Shown here in pieces: positions 10,193-18,245 of a stretch of 34,678 bases of DNA. Under the pieces are notes generated by a model, which saw nothing but the letters and a program-made list of their open reading frames with translations, was not told the origin of the DNA and did no database searches. The translations under genes were made by a program, and so were the position numbers. This DNA is from a virus. The stretch spans positions 1 through 34,678 of the IMG/VR virus record IMGVR_UViG_3300017751_000084; one strand, given 5' to 3'. The first letter of the stretch is position 1. Each line of letters starts with the position of its first letter.

Positions 10193-10870
10193 ATGAAAAA
10201 TGTTAAGACCCAAGATGGCGTCAGCCATGAAGTTACTACACCCGTAGTCAAAACACCACAAAAAAATATTGCTAATTATGCTAATGAAGATTCAACTATT
10301 TCAAATCTTACAAAAGAAACATTTGTTAGAGCAGAGTTTGTTGACAATGATAGAACAGTAGTAAAAATTTATTGGAATAACCCAGAAGGTCATGGTAACC
10401 CAGACGCAGAGTTAGATCACTTCACAGTTAATTTAGAAGATAAAACCTCTGATGGTAAAGAGCATCCTTACATTACAAAACTTTTTGATTTAACCGATCT
10501 TGATGAAATGCATGAGAATACTTGGAAAAGAATTAAACAAGAGCAAAAGATGTGGAGAGAATTTGCTATTAAGATTGCAAAAGATGACGGTTTAATTATT
10601 GACCCTATTGCATATTACGATAGTGATACACAATCAGCAAAATTAGATACTAAGTTTTTTGGACAAACATTACAATTATTGTTTGAAGATTTTGATGTAG
10701 AAAAACAAAAGGAAGATTTGTTTATTATTAAATTAGCTGCATTTGAATTAGATATGGTTAAGTCATCTAACGATAGAGAAAGAAAAACAAAACTTAGAAA
10801 AGCAAAAACACCTCTTGAAGTATTAACTATTTTACTTGAAATGAAAGAGTTATCAGAAATACCTGTTTAA
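10193..10870 (+). CDS. Unknown acidic protein, 225 aa, end of the baseplate/fibre block
   Basis: Start is fixed by the ribosome site in TAGGAGTATATTATG (10181-10195). Unlike its neighbours it is not Thr/Ser-rich: it is charged and largely helical in the second half, with a Lys/Arg-rich stretch near the C-terminus (SSNDRERKTKLRKAK) and a Leu-rich tail. Residues 45-75 (FVRAEFVDNDRTVVKIYWNN) look like a short beta unit. It may be an assembly factor or chaperone rather than a fibre, from composition only. Its stop overlaps by 4 bases the stop of the convergent glycosyltransferase gene. Confidence 0.6.
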   Translation: MKNVKTQDGVSHEVTTPVVKTPQKNIANYANEDSTISNLTKETFVRAEFVDNDRTVVKIYWNNPEGHGNPDAELDHFTVNLEDKTSDGKEHPYITKLFDLTDLDEMHENTWKRIKQEQKMWREFAIKIAKDDGLIIDPIAYYDSDTQSAKLDTKFFGQTLQLLFEDFDVEKQKEDLFIIKLAAFELDMVKSSNDRERKTKLRKAKTPLEVLTILLEMKELSEIPV

Positions 10871-11688
10871 GAATCTAATATATCAAATACTTTATCAAAA
10901 TCTTTTGTAATAACATGTAAGAGATAAGAATATTTTATCTTTGATTTTACTGTATCTGTTAATATTAATTCATGCCAATGTGGGGGAAGATTAACAGTTG
11001 GTATGTTATATCTATCTAACATAAAAGAAATAATAATTTCATTATTATAAAAATATCTATCATCAATATGTTTAATACTGTCAATTAATTTTTTACAATG
11101 ATCTAATCTTTCAGAAAACTTTAATTGATCTCTTGATATTGCACTACCACCAAATGTACCTGTGTTTGCAATAACATCATTCCATTTAGTTACACCATCT
11201 GATTTCATCATGTCTTTTTTTTGTTGACCTTTTATTAACCAATGATATTGATCTAATTCTTCTTTTTGTTTTTCAAAATCTTTTGATTTAGTTCTAATAT
11301 GAAAATCAGTAATTGACTCAGTTTTAGTTTTAAGTCCTATGCGTTCATTAAAATCGTCAACAGGCAACAAATGGGTAACCACTTTATCAAAGTCAAACTT
11401 GGAAAATATATTAATGTTGGTGTTAGGAATAATATCAAAGTCAAGATATAATACTCTGTCATAGTCATCGCAAAACTTTTCCCATTGTTGAAGTTTATAC
11501 ACATTTAAATTATCATAGTCAGTAGAGTCTGGTGTTAGTAATTTAAAATCTGCATTACACAGATCAGCATAATTTTTTAAACCATTTCTTAATCTAGTAA
11601 AATGTTTTTTAAATTGTTCTTGATTGTGTGTTCTTTTTTTTGTAGTGTCAGTAACACTAGTGTAAATGCTAAATATTAGATCGTTCAT
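10867..11688 (-). CDS. GT-A glycosyltransferase-like protein A
   Basis: A 273-residue protein from the ATG at 11688, chosen because GGCGAG lies just upstream; the longer frame back to 11727 adds 13 residues lying inside the neighbour. VLYLDFDIIPNTN (about residues 79-91) carries a D-x-D metal/nucleotide-sugar motif (Asp83, Asp85) as in GT-A fold, GT8-like transferases. NTGTFGG and PPHWHEL further on resemble acceptor-side motifs. It probably transfers a sugar from a nucleotide donor to a host or phage glycan, but the substrate is unknown. It is paralogous to the gene upstream (11669-12556), overlapping it by 20 bases. The pair is on the - strand against the structural operon, with no clean late octamer, so it may be expressed at another time. 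Confidence 0.65.
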   Translation of the reverse strand: MNDLIFSIYTSVTDTTKKRTHNQEQFKKHFTRLRNGLKNYADLCNADFKLLTPDSTDYDNLNVYKLQQWEKFCDDYDRVLYLDFDIIPNTNINIFSKFDFDKVVTHLLPVDDFNERIGLKTKTESITDFHIRTKSKDFEKQKEELDQYHWLIKGQQKKDMMKSDGVTKWNDVIANTGTFGGSAISRDQLKFSERLDHCKKLIDSIKHIDDRYFYNNEIIISFMLDRYNIPTVNLPPHWHELILTDTVKSKIKYSYLLHVITKDFDKVFDILDS

Positions 11689-12556
11689 ATGCTCGCCAAC
11701 AATAATCAAATTCTTTATTAATTGCATGAATTATTTTTGTATCTTTAGGAATATGTAATTCCGTATCATAAAAGTAATGCCACTTTCTATCTAACCACTG
11801 AACAGGTACTTCATTCGATACAATTTTATATGAGAATATAGTTTCGTTATCAAATCCAAATGTATCTGTTATATTTTTAGGATACATACAATCTGATTTA
11901 TATTCGTCTGATCTTAGATAATGCATTATATCATAAGTTGTTTTAATGTCATGAAAAAAACCTAGTCTTTCTAAATGTTCTTTTGTTGCACCAATAATTC
12001 CTGTATTAACAACATTACATTGAGGGTCTTGATCTGTTTCTTCTAACATTGCCATTGCATTAAAATATTTTGCAGAGGGTGATCTGATTGTTCCTTTAAT
12101 ATCAAAAAGTGTTTGACCACTTTGTCGTATCTCTTTATTATTATGCATGATCGCTAGACCTGCTCTTAAATCCCATACATCAAAGAAAGATTCATTTGTC
12201 ATTGGAATAGTATCAAAATCTAAGTACAACACTTCATCGTATTTGTTTGCAAGTTCATAAAGTAAATGTATCTTATATTCATTAATCATATTGTAAGTTG
12301 TAATAAAAGGAAAGTTTTGTTTATACAAATTTTGCATATGTTCAAATTGTGAATCATATTCGAATAGTTTAAAATCTGCACCAATAGACTCTGCATATTT
12401 TCTTTTACATTCAACAAGTTTGTCATAATGTAATTTCAATTTATTTTTTGTATTGATATTTGTAGGGGTTTGACCCTCTTTGATTATATCTTTATCAAAG
12501 AAATCTAACTCTTTTTTAGGTATATCGACATATATGGTGTAAATAACTCTTGACAT
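11669..12556 (-). CDS. GT-A glycosyltransferase-like protein B
   Basis: A 295-residue paralog of its downstream neighbour. Shared landmarks: I-Y-TIY start, GADFKLFEYDS (residues ~59-69), and EVLYLDFDTIPMTNESFF (108-125) with the D-x-D pair Asp113/Asp115. NVVNTGIIGA and VQWLDRKWHYF follow, as in the paralog's NTGTFGG and PPHWHEL. The start ATG has GGAAC about 6 bases upstream. No signal peptide or membrane segment, so it would act in the cytoplasm. It is the first gene of the - strand pair and is divergent from the epimerase at 12618 across a 61-base gap. It may supply a sugar to a cell-surface or virion glycan; target unknown. Confidence 0.65.
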   Translation of the reverse strand: MSRVIYTIYVDIPKKELDFFDKDIIKEGQTPTNINTKNKLKLHYDKLVECKRKYAESIGADFKLFEYDSQFEHMQNLYKQNFPFITTYNMINEYKIHLLYELANKYDEVLYLDFDTIPMTNESFFDVWDLRAGLAIMHNNKEIRQSGQTLFDIKGTIRSPSAKYFNAMAMLEETDQDPQCNVVNTGIIGATKEHLERLGFFHDIKTTYDIMHYLRSDEYKSDCMYPKNITDTFGFDNETIFSYKIVSNEVPVQWLDRKWHYFYDTELHIPKDTKIIHAINKEFDYCWRAYERSNI

Positions 12557-12575
12557 CTAAGTTCCATTCTGGTAT

Positions 12576-12583
12576 TATAAATA
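12576..12583 (+). promoter_or_regulatory. T4-type late promoter for the epimerase / gene 13 unit
   Basis: Exact TATAAATA in the divergent gap between the glycosyltransferase pair and the epimerase. Predicted start near 12590, then AGGATGG (12604-12610) as ribosome site 7 bases from the ATG at 12618. It probably also serves genes 13-15. The opposite strand of this gap has no matching octamer. Confidence 0.7.
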
Positions 12584-12617
12584 TGTTATATAGTATAATA
12601 TTTAGGATGGTTTGTCA

Positions 12618-13439
12618 ATGGTTATTTTAATTACAGGTGATAAAGGATTTATTGGTTCATATTTAAAGCAATCACTAATTAGTGATGGTCATATTGTTTT
12701 AGGATATGATTTTAAAGATGATTACGATGTTGGTACTGTCGGTGAAGACGTTATTAAAAAGGTTAATAAAGTTGTTCACTTAGCTGCATACGCAGATGTT
12801 CGGGCAAGTATGAAAGACCCCAACTTATGGTATGAAAATAATGTAATGAAAACTAATCATCTTTTTAGATTATGTAAGAAGTTTAATACACAATGTATAT
12901 ATGCTTCATCGTCATGCGTTAAAGAATGGTGGAAGTCCCCATACGGTACTTCTAAAAAAGTAATGGAAGACATGGCAAATGTTTATGGAAGATTTGTTGG
13001 TTTAAGATTTTCTAATGTTTATGGTGATGGTGCAAGAGACTCAATGTTACTTCCATTATTACTAAAAGGAAAACTTAAATATTCTACTAATCATACTAGA
13101 GACTTTGTACATGTTAATGATGTTGTAGATGCAATTAAGTTATTTTTACACATGGACAATTTTGATAAACTTGATAATTTAATTTATAATGTAGGCACAG
13201 GAAAAGGAAGAAAAGTATCTGATCTTGTAAAACAATATGGATATGATGTGCCAATCAAGGATGGTGACCCATCTGAAATGGAAGATAACACGGCAGATAA
13301 CGCTAATCTCTTAAAATTAGGGTGGTCGCCAAATGAGGATTTAGATAAATACTTAAAAGGAAAATTAAATGGCAACACCAACTACAAAGAGTACATTCAA
13401 AGATTACTGCCTAAGAAACTTAGGATTTGGAGTAATTGA
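12618..13439 (+). CDS. NAD-dependent epimerase/dehydratase (extended SDR)
   Basis: A 273-residue sugar-nucleotide epimerase/dehydratase-like protein. The Rossmann nucleotide motif TGDKGFIG is at residues 6-13, the Ser triad at ~97-99 (YASSS) and the catalytic Tyr-x-x-x-Lys at Tyr109/Lys113 (YGTSK). RDFVHVNDVVDA is the usual extended-SDR motif. The ATG at 12618 is preferred to a TTG at 12612 because AGGATGG is correctly spaced. Members convert nucleotide sugars (for example UDP-Glc to UDP-Gal), so it may feed the adjacent glycosyltransferases; the exact sugar is not predictable. Oddity: it is short for the family and its last 23 codons overlap gene 13 by 71 bases in another frame. Confidence 0.8.
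   Translation: MVILITGDKGFIGSYLKQSLISDGHIVLGYDFKDDYDVGTVGEDVIKKVNKVVHLAAYADVRASMKDPNLWYENNVMKTNHLFRLCKKFNTQCIYASSSCVKEWWKSPYGTSKKVMEDMANVYGRFVGLRFSNVYGDGARDSMLLPLLLKGKLKYSTNHTRDFVHVNDVVDAIKLFLHMDNFDKLDNLIYNVGTGKGRKVSDLVKQYGYDVPIKDGDPSEMEDNTADNANLLKLGWSPNEDLDKYLKGKLNGNTNYKEYIQRLLPKKLRIWSN
13344..13351 (+). promoter_or_regulatory. Possible late promoter before gene 13 (one mismatch)
   Basis: GATAAATA followed by CTT, one base from the late octamer, 17 bases before the gene 13 ATG and inside the epimerase coding region. A transcript start at about 13358 would leave a very short leader. It is weaker than the exact octamers elsewhere and may be chance. Confidence 0.25.
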
Positions 13440-14178
13440 CATCAATGTATCAGACGATCAAGTAGATGATCGTATTGATGAAGCATTACAATACTTTTCA
13501 ACATATCATTTTGATCAAGTTGAAAAAATGTATTTAAAATACGAAATTACAGCAGACGATATAACTAGAGCAAGAGGTAACACAACAACTTCAGCAACAG
13601 ACATTGTTGATACTTCGGTTACTGCATCATTTAAAGAAGGTAATAATTTTATACCTATGCCAAGTACTATTCTTTCAGTAGTACAAGTTTTTCCAATGGA
13701 CAACGCAGCGTCTTCTAATATGTTTGATATTAAATATCAAATGAGACTAAACGATCTTTACGATTTTTCATCCACATCAATGATACATTATGAAATGACA
13801 ATGCAACATCTAGATTATATTTCACATATTCTAGTAGGACAAACACCTCTAAGATTTTCTGAACATCAATCAAGATTATATCTTGACATGGATTGGGAAG
13901 CAGTTTCAGCAGGTGAATTTTTAATTATTGAATGTTATAGAAAACTAGACCCAACATCTTATACTGATATTTACAACAATATACATTTAAAAAGATATGC
14001 GTCTGCATTAATCAAAAAACAATGGGGTTCCAACTTAAACAAATTTCAAAATGTTCAATTACTTGGTGGGGTCACAATGAATGGTGATCAGATTTACCAA
14101 CAAGCAACAGACGAAATTAGAGAGATAGAACAATTTATTGATAATCATCAATACCCAGACATGATAATTAAAGGATAA
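13369..14178 (+). CDS. 13: Neck protein gp13
   Basis: A 269-residue protein starting MATPTTKSTFKDYCLRNLG then INVSDDQVDDRIDEALQYF, the characteristic start of gp13 of marine T4-like phages. In T4, gp13 joins gp14 at the head-tail neck, completing the head after packaging so a tail can attach. AAAGGAAA lies about 5 bases before the ATG. The gene is shorter than T4 gp13 (309 aa), as usual in marine relatives. Its first 71 bases overlap the epimerase gene, so the start of gene 13 is coded in two frames. It is followed 2 bases later by gene 14. Confidence 0.88.
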   Translation: MATPTTKSTFKDYCLRNLGFGVIDINVSDDQVDDRIDEALQYFSTYHFDQVEKMYLKYEITADDITRARGNTTTSATDIVDTSVTASFKEGNNFIPMPSTILSVVQVFPMDNAASSNMFDIKYQMRLNDLYDFSSTSMIHYEMTMQHLDYISHILVGQTPLRFSEHQSRLYLDMDWEAVSAGEFLIIECYRKLDPTSYTDIYNNIHLKRYASALIKKQWGSNLNKFQNVQLLGGVTMNGDQIYQQATDEIREIEQFIDNHQYPDMIIKG

Positions 14179-14180
14179 CC

Positions 14181-15194
14181 ATGGCTGTTAACAGTGCGTT
14201 TAAATCATCAGGTCTTGCCGCATCGACAAGTGAACAGGATTTATACTCTAATTTAATTAGAGAGTCAATTCAAATTCACGGTCACGATGTTAATTATATG
14301 GATAGAACATTGCAAGCCAGAGACGATATTTTTGGCGAAGACTCTCTTTCAAAGTTTGAAAAACAACAAACTATTGAAATGTATGTAGAGGATGCAGAAG
14401 GTGGTTATCAAGGGGAAAAAGAATTAATACAACAATTCGGTTTAGAAAATAGAAACGAAATTACATTTGTTGTACATAGAAAAAGATTTGATGATGTTGC
14501 TCATCAACTAGATTTAGAAAGTGGAACAGACACTACTGAAGGTTCAATCTTATTAGAGTCAGGTACACTTGCACAACATCGTTTCGGAATACAATCAGCA
14601 ACTTTTGATTCAGCATATTTAAGAAACGAAGACGCAACTTTAGGAACATATAACAATAGACCTAAAGAAGGCGATTTAGTATTTCATCCTGTACTAAATA
14701 AACTATTCGAAGTTTCATTTGTAGATCATGATGAACCATTTCATCAATTAGATAATAACCCTGTTTACAAATTAAGATGTAAACAATTCGAATACAGTTC
14801 AGAGGAATTGAATACGGGTGTTACAAATATTGATGCGATAGAAGATGCGTTAACTCAAGATAGTTTAAATCATCAATTCACTCTTGAGGCAACAACAGCA
14901 TACAACGAGAGTATTGCTCTTGAGTTCTTTACAAATGGTACTCAAACAGATTCGTTATTAGACGAAGATGGTAATACAATCGTCCACGAAGATGATAGTT
15001 CTTCAATCGGAACAAACATACTTCTTGAAAATCCTGCTGACTCAGGTGACGATAGCTACTTATTAACGGAAGACTATATAGTAGGAGATATGTCAACAGA
15101 CAAGACAGCTCAGAATGAGTTGTTTGATGAACAAGATGATACAATATTAGACTTCACTGAAAGAAACCCATTTGGTGATGCTGGAGAATTATAA
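14181..15194 (+). CDS. 14: Neck protein gp14
   Basis: A 337-residue head-completion protein that works with gp13. The segment SEQDLYSNLIRESIQIHGHD then YMDRTLQARDDIFGED (residues ~16-53) and the EMYVEDAEGGYQGE block are gp14 hallmarks. It is longer than T4 gp14 (256 aa) because of Thr/Ser/Asp/Leu-rich insertions at about residues 115-125 (TEGSILLESGTL) and about 250-310 (LLDEDGNTIVHEDD, ILLENPADSGDDSYLL), which repeat an E/D-x-G-x-L/I pattern. Similar acidic inserts are known in cyanophage gp14. Its stop shares TAATG with the gene 15 start (1-base overlap). Confidence 0.88.
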   Translation: MAVNSAFKSSGLAASTSEQDLYSNLIRESIQIHGHDVNYMDRTLQARDDIFGEDSLSKFEKQQTIEMYVEDAEGGYQGEKELIQQFGLENRNEITFVVHRKRFDDVAHQLDLESGTDTTEGSILLESGTLAQHRFGIQSATFDSAYLRNEDATLGTYNNRPKEGDLVFHPVLNKLFEVSFVDHDEPFHQLDNNPVYKLRCKQFEYSSEELNTGVTNIDAIEDALTQDSLNHQFTLEATTAYNESIALEFFTNGTQTDSLLDEDGNTIVHEDDSSSIGTNILLENPADSGDDSYLLTEDYIVGDMSTDKTAQNELFDEQDDTILDFTERNPFGDAGEL

Positions 15195-16006
15195 TGCTAG
15201 GACAACAATTTTATCACGAAACAATAAGACGAATGGTCGTGACATTCGGTACGATATTTAATAATATTAATCTTGTTAGAAAAGATAACAACGGAAATAT
15301 TATACAAAAGATGAAGGTGCCATTAGCATATGGCCCAAGACAAAAATTTTTAACTCGTTTAGATCAAGATGCTAATTTAGATTCTAAAGTTGCAATTACA
15401 TTGCCACGATTAGGATTTGAAATACAAAATTTAGCATACGACCCTCAAAGAAAATTAAACAGAGTACAAAAGTTTAAGAAAAGTAAAAATTCTACAACTA
15501 AACAAGTTGACAGTCAATACATGCCTGTTCCATATAATTTGGATTTTGAATTATACGCAATGGCAAAACAATCAGATGATGCTTTGCAAATGATTGAACA
15601 AATTGTTCCATACTTCCAACCAGACTATACAGTAACAATTAATGATATGTCTGATATGGGTATTAAAAGGGATGTACCAATTATTCTAAACTCTATTAAT
15701 TACGAAGATAATTATAGAGGGGATTTTAACGAGAGAAGAGCAATTATCTATACACTAAACTTCACATGTAAGTTTTACTTGTATGGTCCTGTTACCTCAG
15801 ATAAAGTTATTAAACAAGTTCAAGTTGATCAATATTCAGACTTGCCAGTTAATACACCAGCAAGAGAACAAAGATATACAGTTACACCAACACCATCAAC
15901 AGCAACAATTTCAGATGTTGATAATGATGATTTTGGATTTAACGAACAGGTATCTTTCTTTGAAGATGCAAAAACATTTGACCCAAAGACAGGTGATGAT
16001 ACTTAA
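15194..16006 (+). CDS. 15: Tail sheath stabiliser / tail completion protein gp15
   Basis: A 270-residue protein close to the T4 length (272). MLGQQFYHETIRRMVVTFGT, VPLAYGPRQKFLTRL and ITLPRLGFEIQNLAYD (to about residue 85) are classic gp15 blocks. In T4, gp15 forms the hexameric ring that caps the sheath-tube assembly and contacts the neck. The tail end is Thr/Pro-rich and acidic, ending near DPKTGDD. It is translated directly after gene 14 and is followed after 25 bases by the first radical-SAM gene. Confidence 0.92.
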   Translation: MLGQQFYHETIRRMVVTFGTIFNNINLVRKDNNGNIIQKMKVPLAYGPRQKFLTRLDQDANLDSKVAITLPRLGFEIQNLAYDPQRKLNRVQKFKKSKNSTTKQVDSQYMPVPYNLDFELYAMAKQSDDALQMIEQIVPYFQPDYTVTINDMSDMGIKRDVPIILNSINYEDNYRGDFNERRAIIYTLNFTCKFYLYGPVTSDKVIKQVQVDQYSDLPVNTPAREQRYTVTPTPSTATISDVDNDDFGFNEQVSFFEDAKTFDPKTGDDT

Positions 16007-16031
16007 TTGATAATTTGATATTTGTTATATT

Positions 16032-16901
16032 ATGGAAAATTGCAGTAAAGAAATAAACTTAGATATTACATACAAATGTACATTACAATGTGCAGGTTGC
16101 AATAGACAAGATCATGATTATACAATTGTTAAAAATGAAATAACAGTTGAAGAGTTTCAAAAAGTTCTTGATAAGTTTGATAAGATTATGTTTTGTGGTG
16201 GACAATCAGACCCAATCTTTCATACAAATTTTATAACGTTTCTAAAGATGTGCTTTGACCAAAATAAAAAAGCAGTCGTACACACAGCCGCAAGTCATAA
16301 AAAGAAAGAATGGTATAATCAAGCGTTTGATGCAAATCCTAAAGCAGAATGGAAATTTGGTATTGACGGACTACCAGAAGATAGTCATAAGTATCGTAAA
16401 AATCAAGACGGCAAATATTTATTTGAAAGAATGTTAGATGCTCATAAAAAAGGATTAGATGTAGAGTGGCAATATATTATTTTTGATTACAACGAGGATA
16501 CTCAATTAGATGCTTACAAATTAGCAGTTGATAATGGAATACGATTACAATTATTAGAAAGTAATACAGATGTTGATGGTAATAATATTAAATTAGAATA
16601 TGATTATAGTAGTCAAGTAAAACCTAGATGTCTAAATGAAACAACACCAAAGTATTATGAAGCTGGAGGCAACATATTACCCTGTTGTTGGTTAGACTCA
16701 CACAAAGACGAAGTGAAAGAGTTATTTGACGATAGTTTGAAACTAAATAAAAATACAGTTGATGAAATAATCAACTCTGATATATGGAAAAAATTTAATG
16801 ATAAGATTAAATCTGACCCGTATGAAATATGCAGAAAAAGGTGTGGTATAAATCACAACCAACAAGATGCAAAAATGAAAAGGACTTTTTTAAATGTCTA
16901 A
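16032..16901 (+). CDS. Radical SAM protein A (SPASM-like)
   Basis: A 289-residue protein. Cys16, Cys20 and Cys23 (KCTLQCAGC) form the CxxxCxxC motif that binds the [4Fe-4S] cluster used to make the 5'-deoxyadenosyl radical. FCGGQSDPIFH (54-64) and FGIDGLP (109-115) resemble SAM-binding strands. A C-terminal cysteine set (C200, CC at 218-219, C267, C271) fits a SPASM/twitch-type auxiliary cluster. Such enzymes modify peptides, sugars or other substrates; the substrate here is unknown. It is a paralog of the gene at 17303-18244. Its end overlaps gene 16 by 8 bases, placing it within the packaging operon. No ribosome site is obvious before the ATG. Confidence 0.8.
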   Translation: MENCSKEINLDITYKCTLQCAGCNRQDHDYTIVKNEITVEEFQKVLDKFDKIMFCGGQSDPIFHTNFITFLKMCFDQNKKAVVHTAASHKKKEWYNQAFDANPKAEWKFGIDGLPEDSHKYRKNQDGKYLFERMLDAHKKGLDVEWQYIIFDYNEDTQLDAYKLAVDNGIRLQLLESNTDVDGNNIKLEYDYSSQVKPRCLNETTPKYYEAGGNILPCCWLDSHKDEVKELFDDSLKLNKNTVDEIINSDIWKKFNDKIKSDPYEICRKRCGINHNQQDAKMKRTFLNV

Positions 16902-17310
16902 AGAAGATGTAGATAAAATTATTGAAGATGCATTAGGTGTAATGCAAGAACCTAAAGAGGTTGTTGTAAAAGAAAAAGCTCCACCTGTTGTAATACCAAA
17001 AGGTGATGATGTTGATGTTGACTACGAATATCAAAGACAAAACTTTTACACATTAATTGATAAAGGTCAAGATGCAGTTGATGGTATACTTGAGCTTGCA
17101 AAAGAATCAGATCATCCTAGAGCATATGAAGTTGCTGGTAATATGATAAAAAATATTGCTGATGTAACTGAAAAGTTAGTACAACTACAAGAGAAGATGA
17201 AAAAATTAAAAGAGGTACCTGGTAAGGCACCTAAAAATGTTACTAACGCTTTGTTTGTAGGGTCAACTGCTGAGTTACAGAAAATGTTAAAAAAGAAAGA
17301 TAATGATTGA
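16894..17310 (+). CDS. 16: Terminase small subunit gp16
   Basis: A 138-residue protein (T4 gp16 is 164). The order matches T4: an acidic N-terminus, DYEYQRQNFYTLIDKGQDAV, a central helix pair ELAKESDHPRAYEVAG then NMIKNIADVTEKLVQLQEKM, and the C-terminal NVTNALFVGSTAELQKML (T4 NATVFMGSPTEL). gp16 forms a ring that regulates the large terminase and recognises DNA for packaging. It overlaps the radical-SAM gene before (8 bases) and the one after (8 bases), an unusual sandwich between genes 15 and 17. Identity is firm. Confidence 0.9.
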   Translation: MSKEDVDKIIEDALGVMQEPKEVVVKEKAPPVVIPKGDDVDVDYEYQRQNFYTLIDKGQDAVDGILELAKESDHPRAYEVAGNMIKNIADVTEKLVQLQEKMKKLKEVPGKAPKNVTNALFVGSTAELQKMLKKKDND

Positions 17311-18244
17311 TTATAAAAATAATGGATTTAAAAATAAAGATTGCGATATAGACCTTACAAATAAATGTACACTTAAATGTTCTATGTGTGCTAGACAAAA
17401 ATTTGAAAATCCTAAATTAATACCTGGTGGTGATATATCAATAGAAAGTTTTCAGAAAATGCTAGATTATTATGATAGCATTTATTTGTGTGGTACTTAT
17501 GGTGACCCAATATTCAATCCTCATTTACATACATTCTTAAAGATGTGTTATGAACAAAATAAATTTGTTCAGATACATACAGCCGCATCACAAAAACCTA
17601 TGCATTGGTATGAGAAAGCATTTGAGGCAAATCCTAATTGTGTATGGGTATTTGGAATAGATGGTCTTCCATATCAAAGTTTTGCGTATCGTGAAAATCA
17701 AGATGGTGAATATCTATTTGACGTTATGTTAAAAGCAAGAAACATGAATATCAATGTAATATGGCAGTATCTAGTATTTAAATATAACGAAGATAAAATT
17801 GATTTTGCAAAAAGATTAGCAGATAATCACGGAATAAAAATTGAAATACACCATACTGCAAGAGTTAATGAATTTCTTGCACCCACAGTTGAAATAGTAA
17901 AAGAAGTAGAAGAAGAAAAAGTATTTGTACCAAAGTGTTTAAAAGACCCACAACAAAGAGCACCCTACTTAGCAGCCACAGGACAAATGTATCCATGTTG
18001 TTGGTTAGATGAAGAACAGGTTCACGACCCCGAATATAAAGCGTTACAAAATGAACAACTAAATATTAGACATAACAAAGTAGAAGATATTATTAATAGT
18101 GAAACATGGCAAACATTTTACGATAACTTATATACTGATAAATGTCCTAGTTATTGTAAAAAGAAATGTACAACAACATTAAGAAACCCAACTAGAATAG
18201 TAAAGGGTAGAATTGATGGTAAGACAATGGAAGTAGAAAAATAA
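17303..18244 (+). CDS. Radical SAM protein B (SPASM-like)
   Basis: A 313-residue paralog of the radical-SAM gene at 16032. Cys22, Cys26, Cys29 (KCTLKCSMC) give the CxxxCxxC cluster motif. LCGTYGDPIFNPH and FGIDGLPYQS repeat the paralog's SAM-binding blocks, and the C-terminus has C212, CC at 232-233, C281, C285 and C289 for auxiliary clusters. Long stretches such as IHTAAS and DANPK/EANPN with WQY-I/V-F are shared. An extra acidic loop (IVKEVEEEKVF, about 198-208) is absent from protein A. It ends 1 base before gene 17. It may form a heteromer with A or act on a related substrate; neither is known. Confidence 0.8.
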   Translation: MIDYKNNGFKNKDCDIDLTNKCTLKCSMCARQKFENPKLIPGGDISIESFQKMLDYYDSIYLCGTYGDPIFNPHLHTFLKMCYEQNKFVQIHTAASQKPMHWYEKAFEANPNCVWVFGIDGLPYQSFAYRENQDGEYLFDVMLKARNMNINVIWQYLVFKYNEDKIDFAKRLADNHGIKIEIHHTARVNEFLAPTVEIVKEVEEEKVFVPKCLKDPQQRAPYLAATGQMYPCCWLDEEQVHDPEYKALQNEQLNIRHNKVEDIINSETWQTFYDNLYTDKCPSYCKKKCTTTLRNPTRIVKGRIDGKTMEVEK

Positions 18245-18245
18245 T

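Noticed and set aside
11689-11727. Longer start of glycosyltransferase A
   Set aside because: The extra 13 residues overlap the neighbour and lack the GGCGAG site that precedes the ATG at 11688.
16032-18244. Viperin-like antiviral nucleotide synthase
   Set aside because: The CxxxCxxC motif alone is shared by the whole radical-SAM superfamily, and the C-terminal cysteine clusters fit SPASM/twitch proteins better than viperins.
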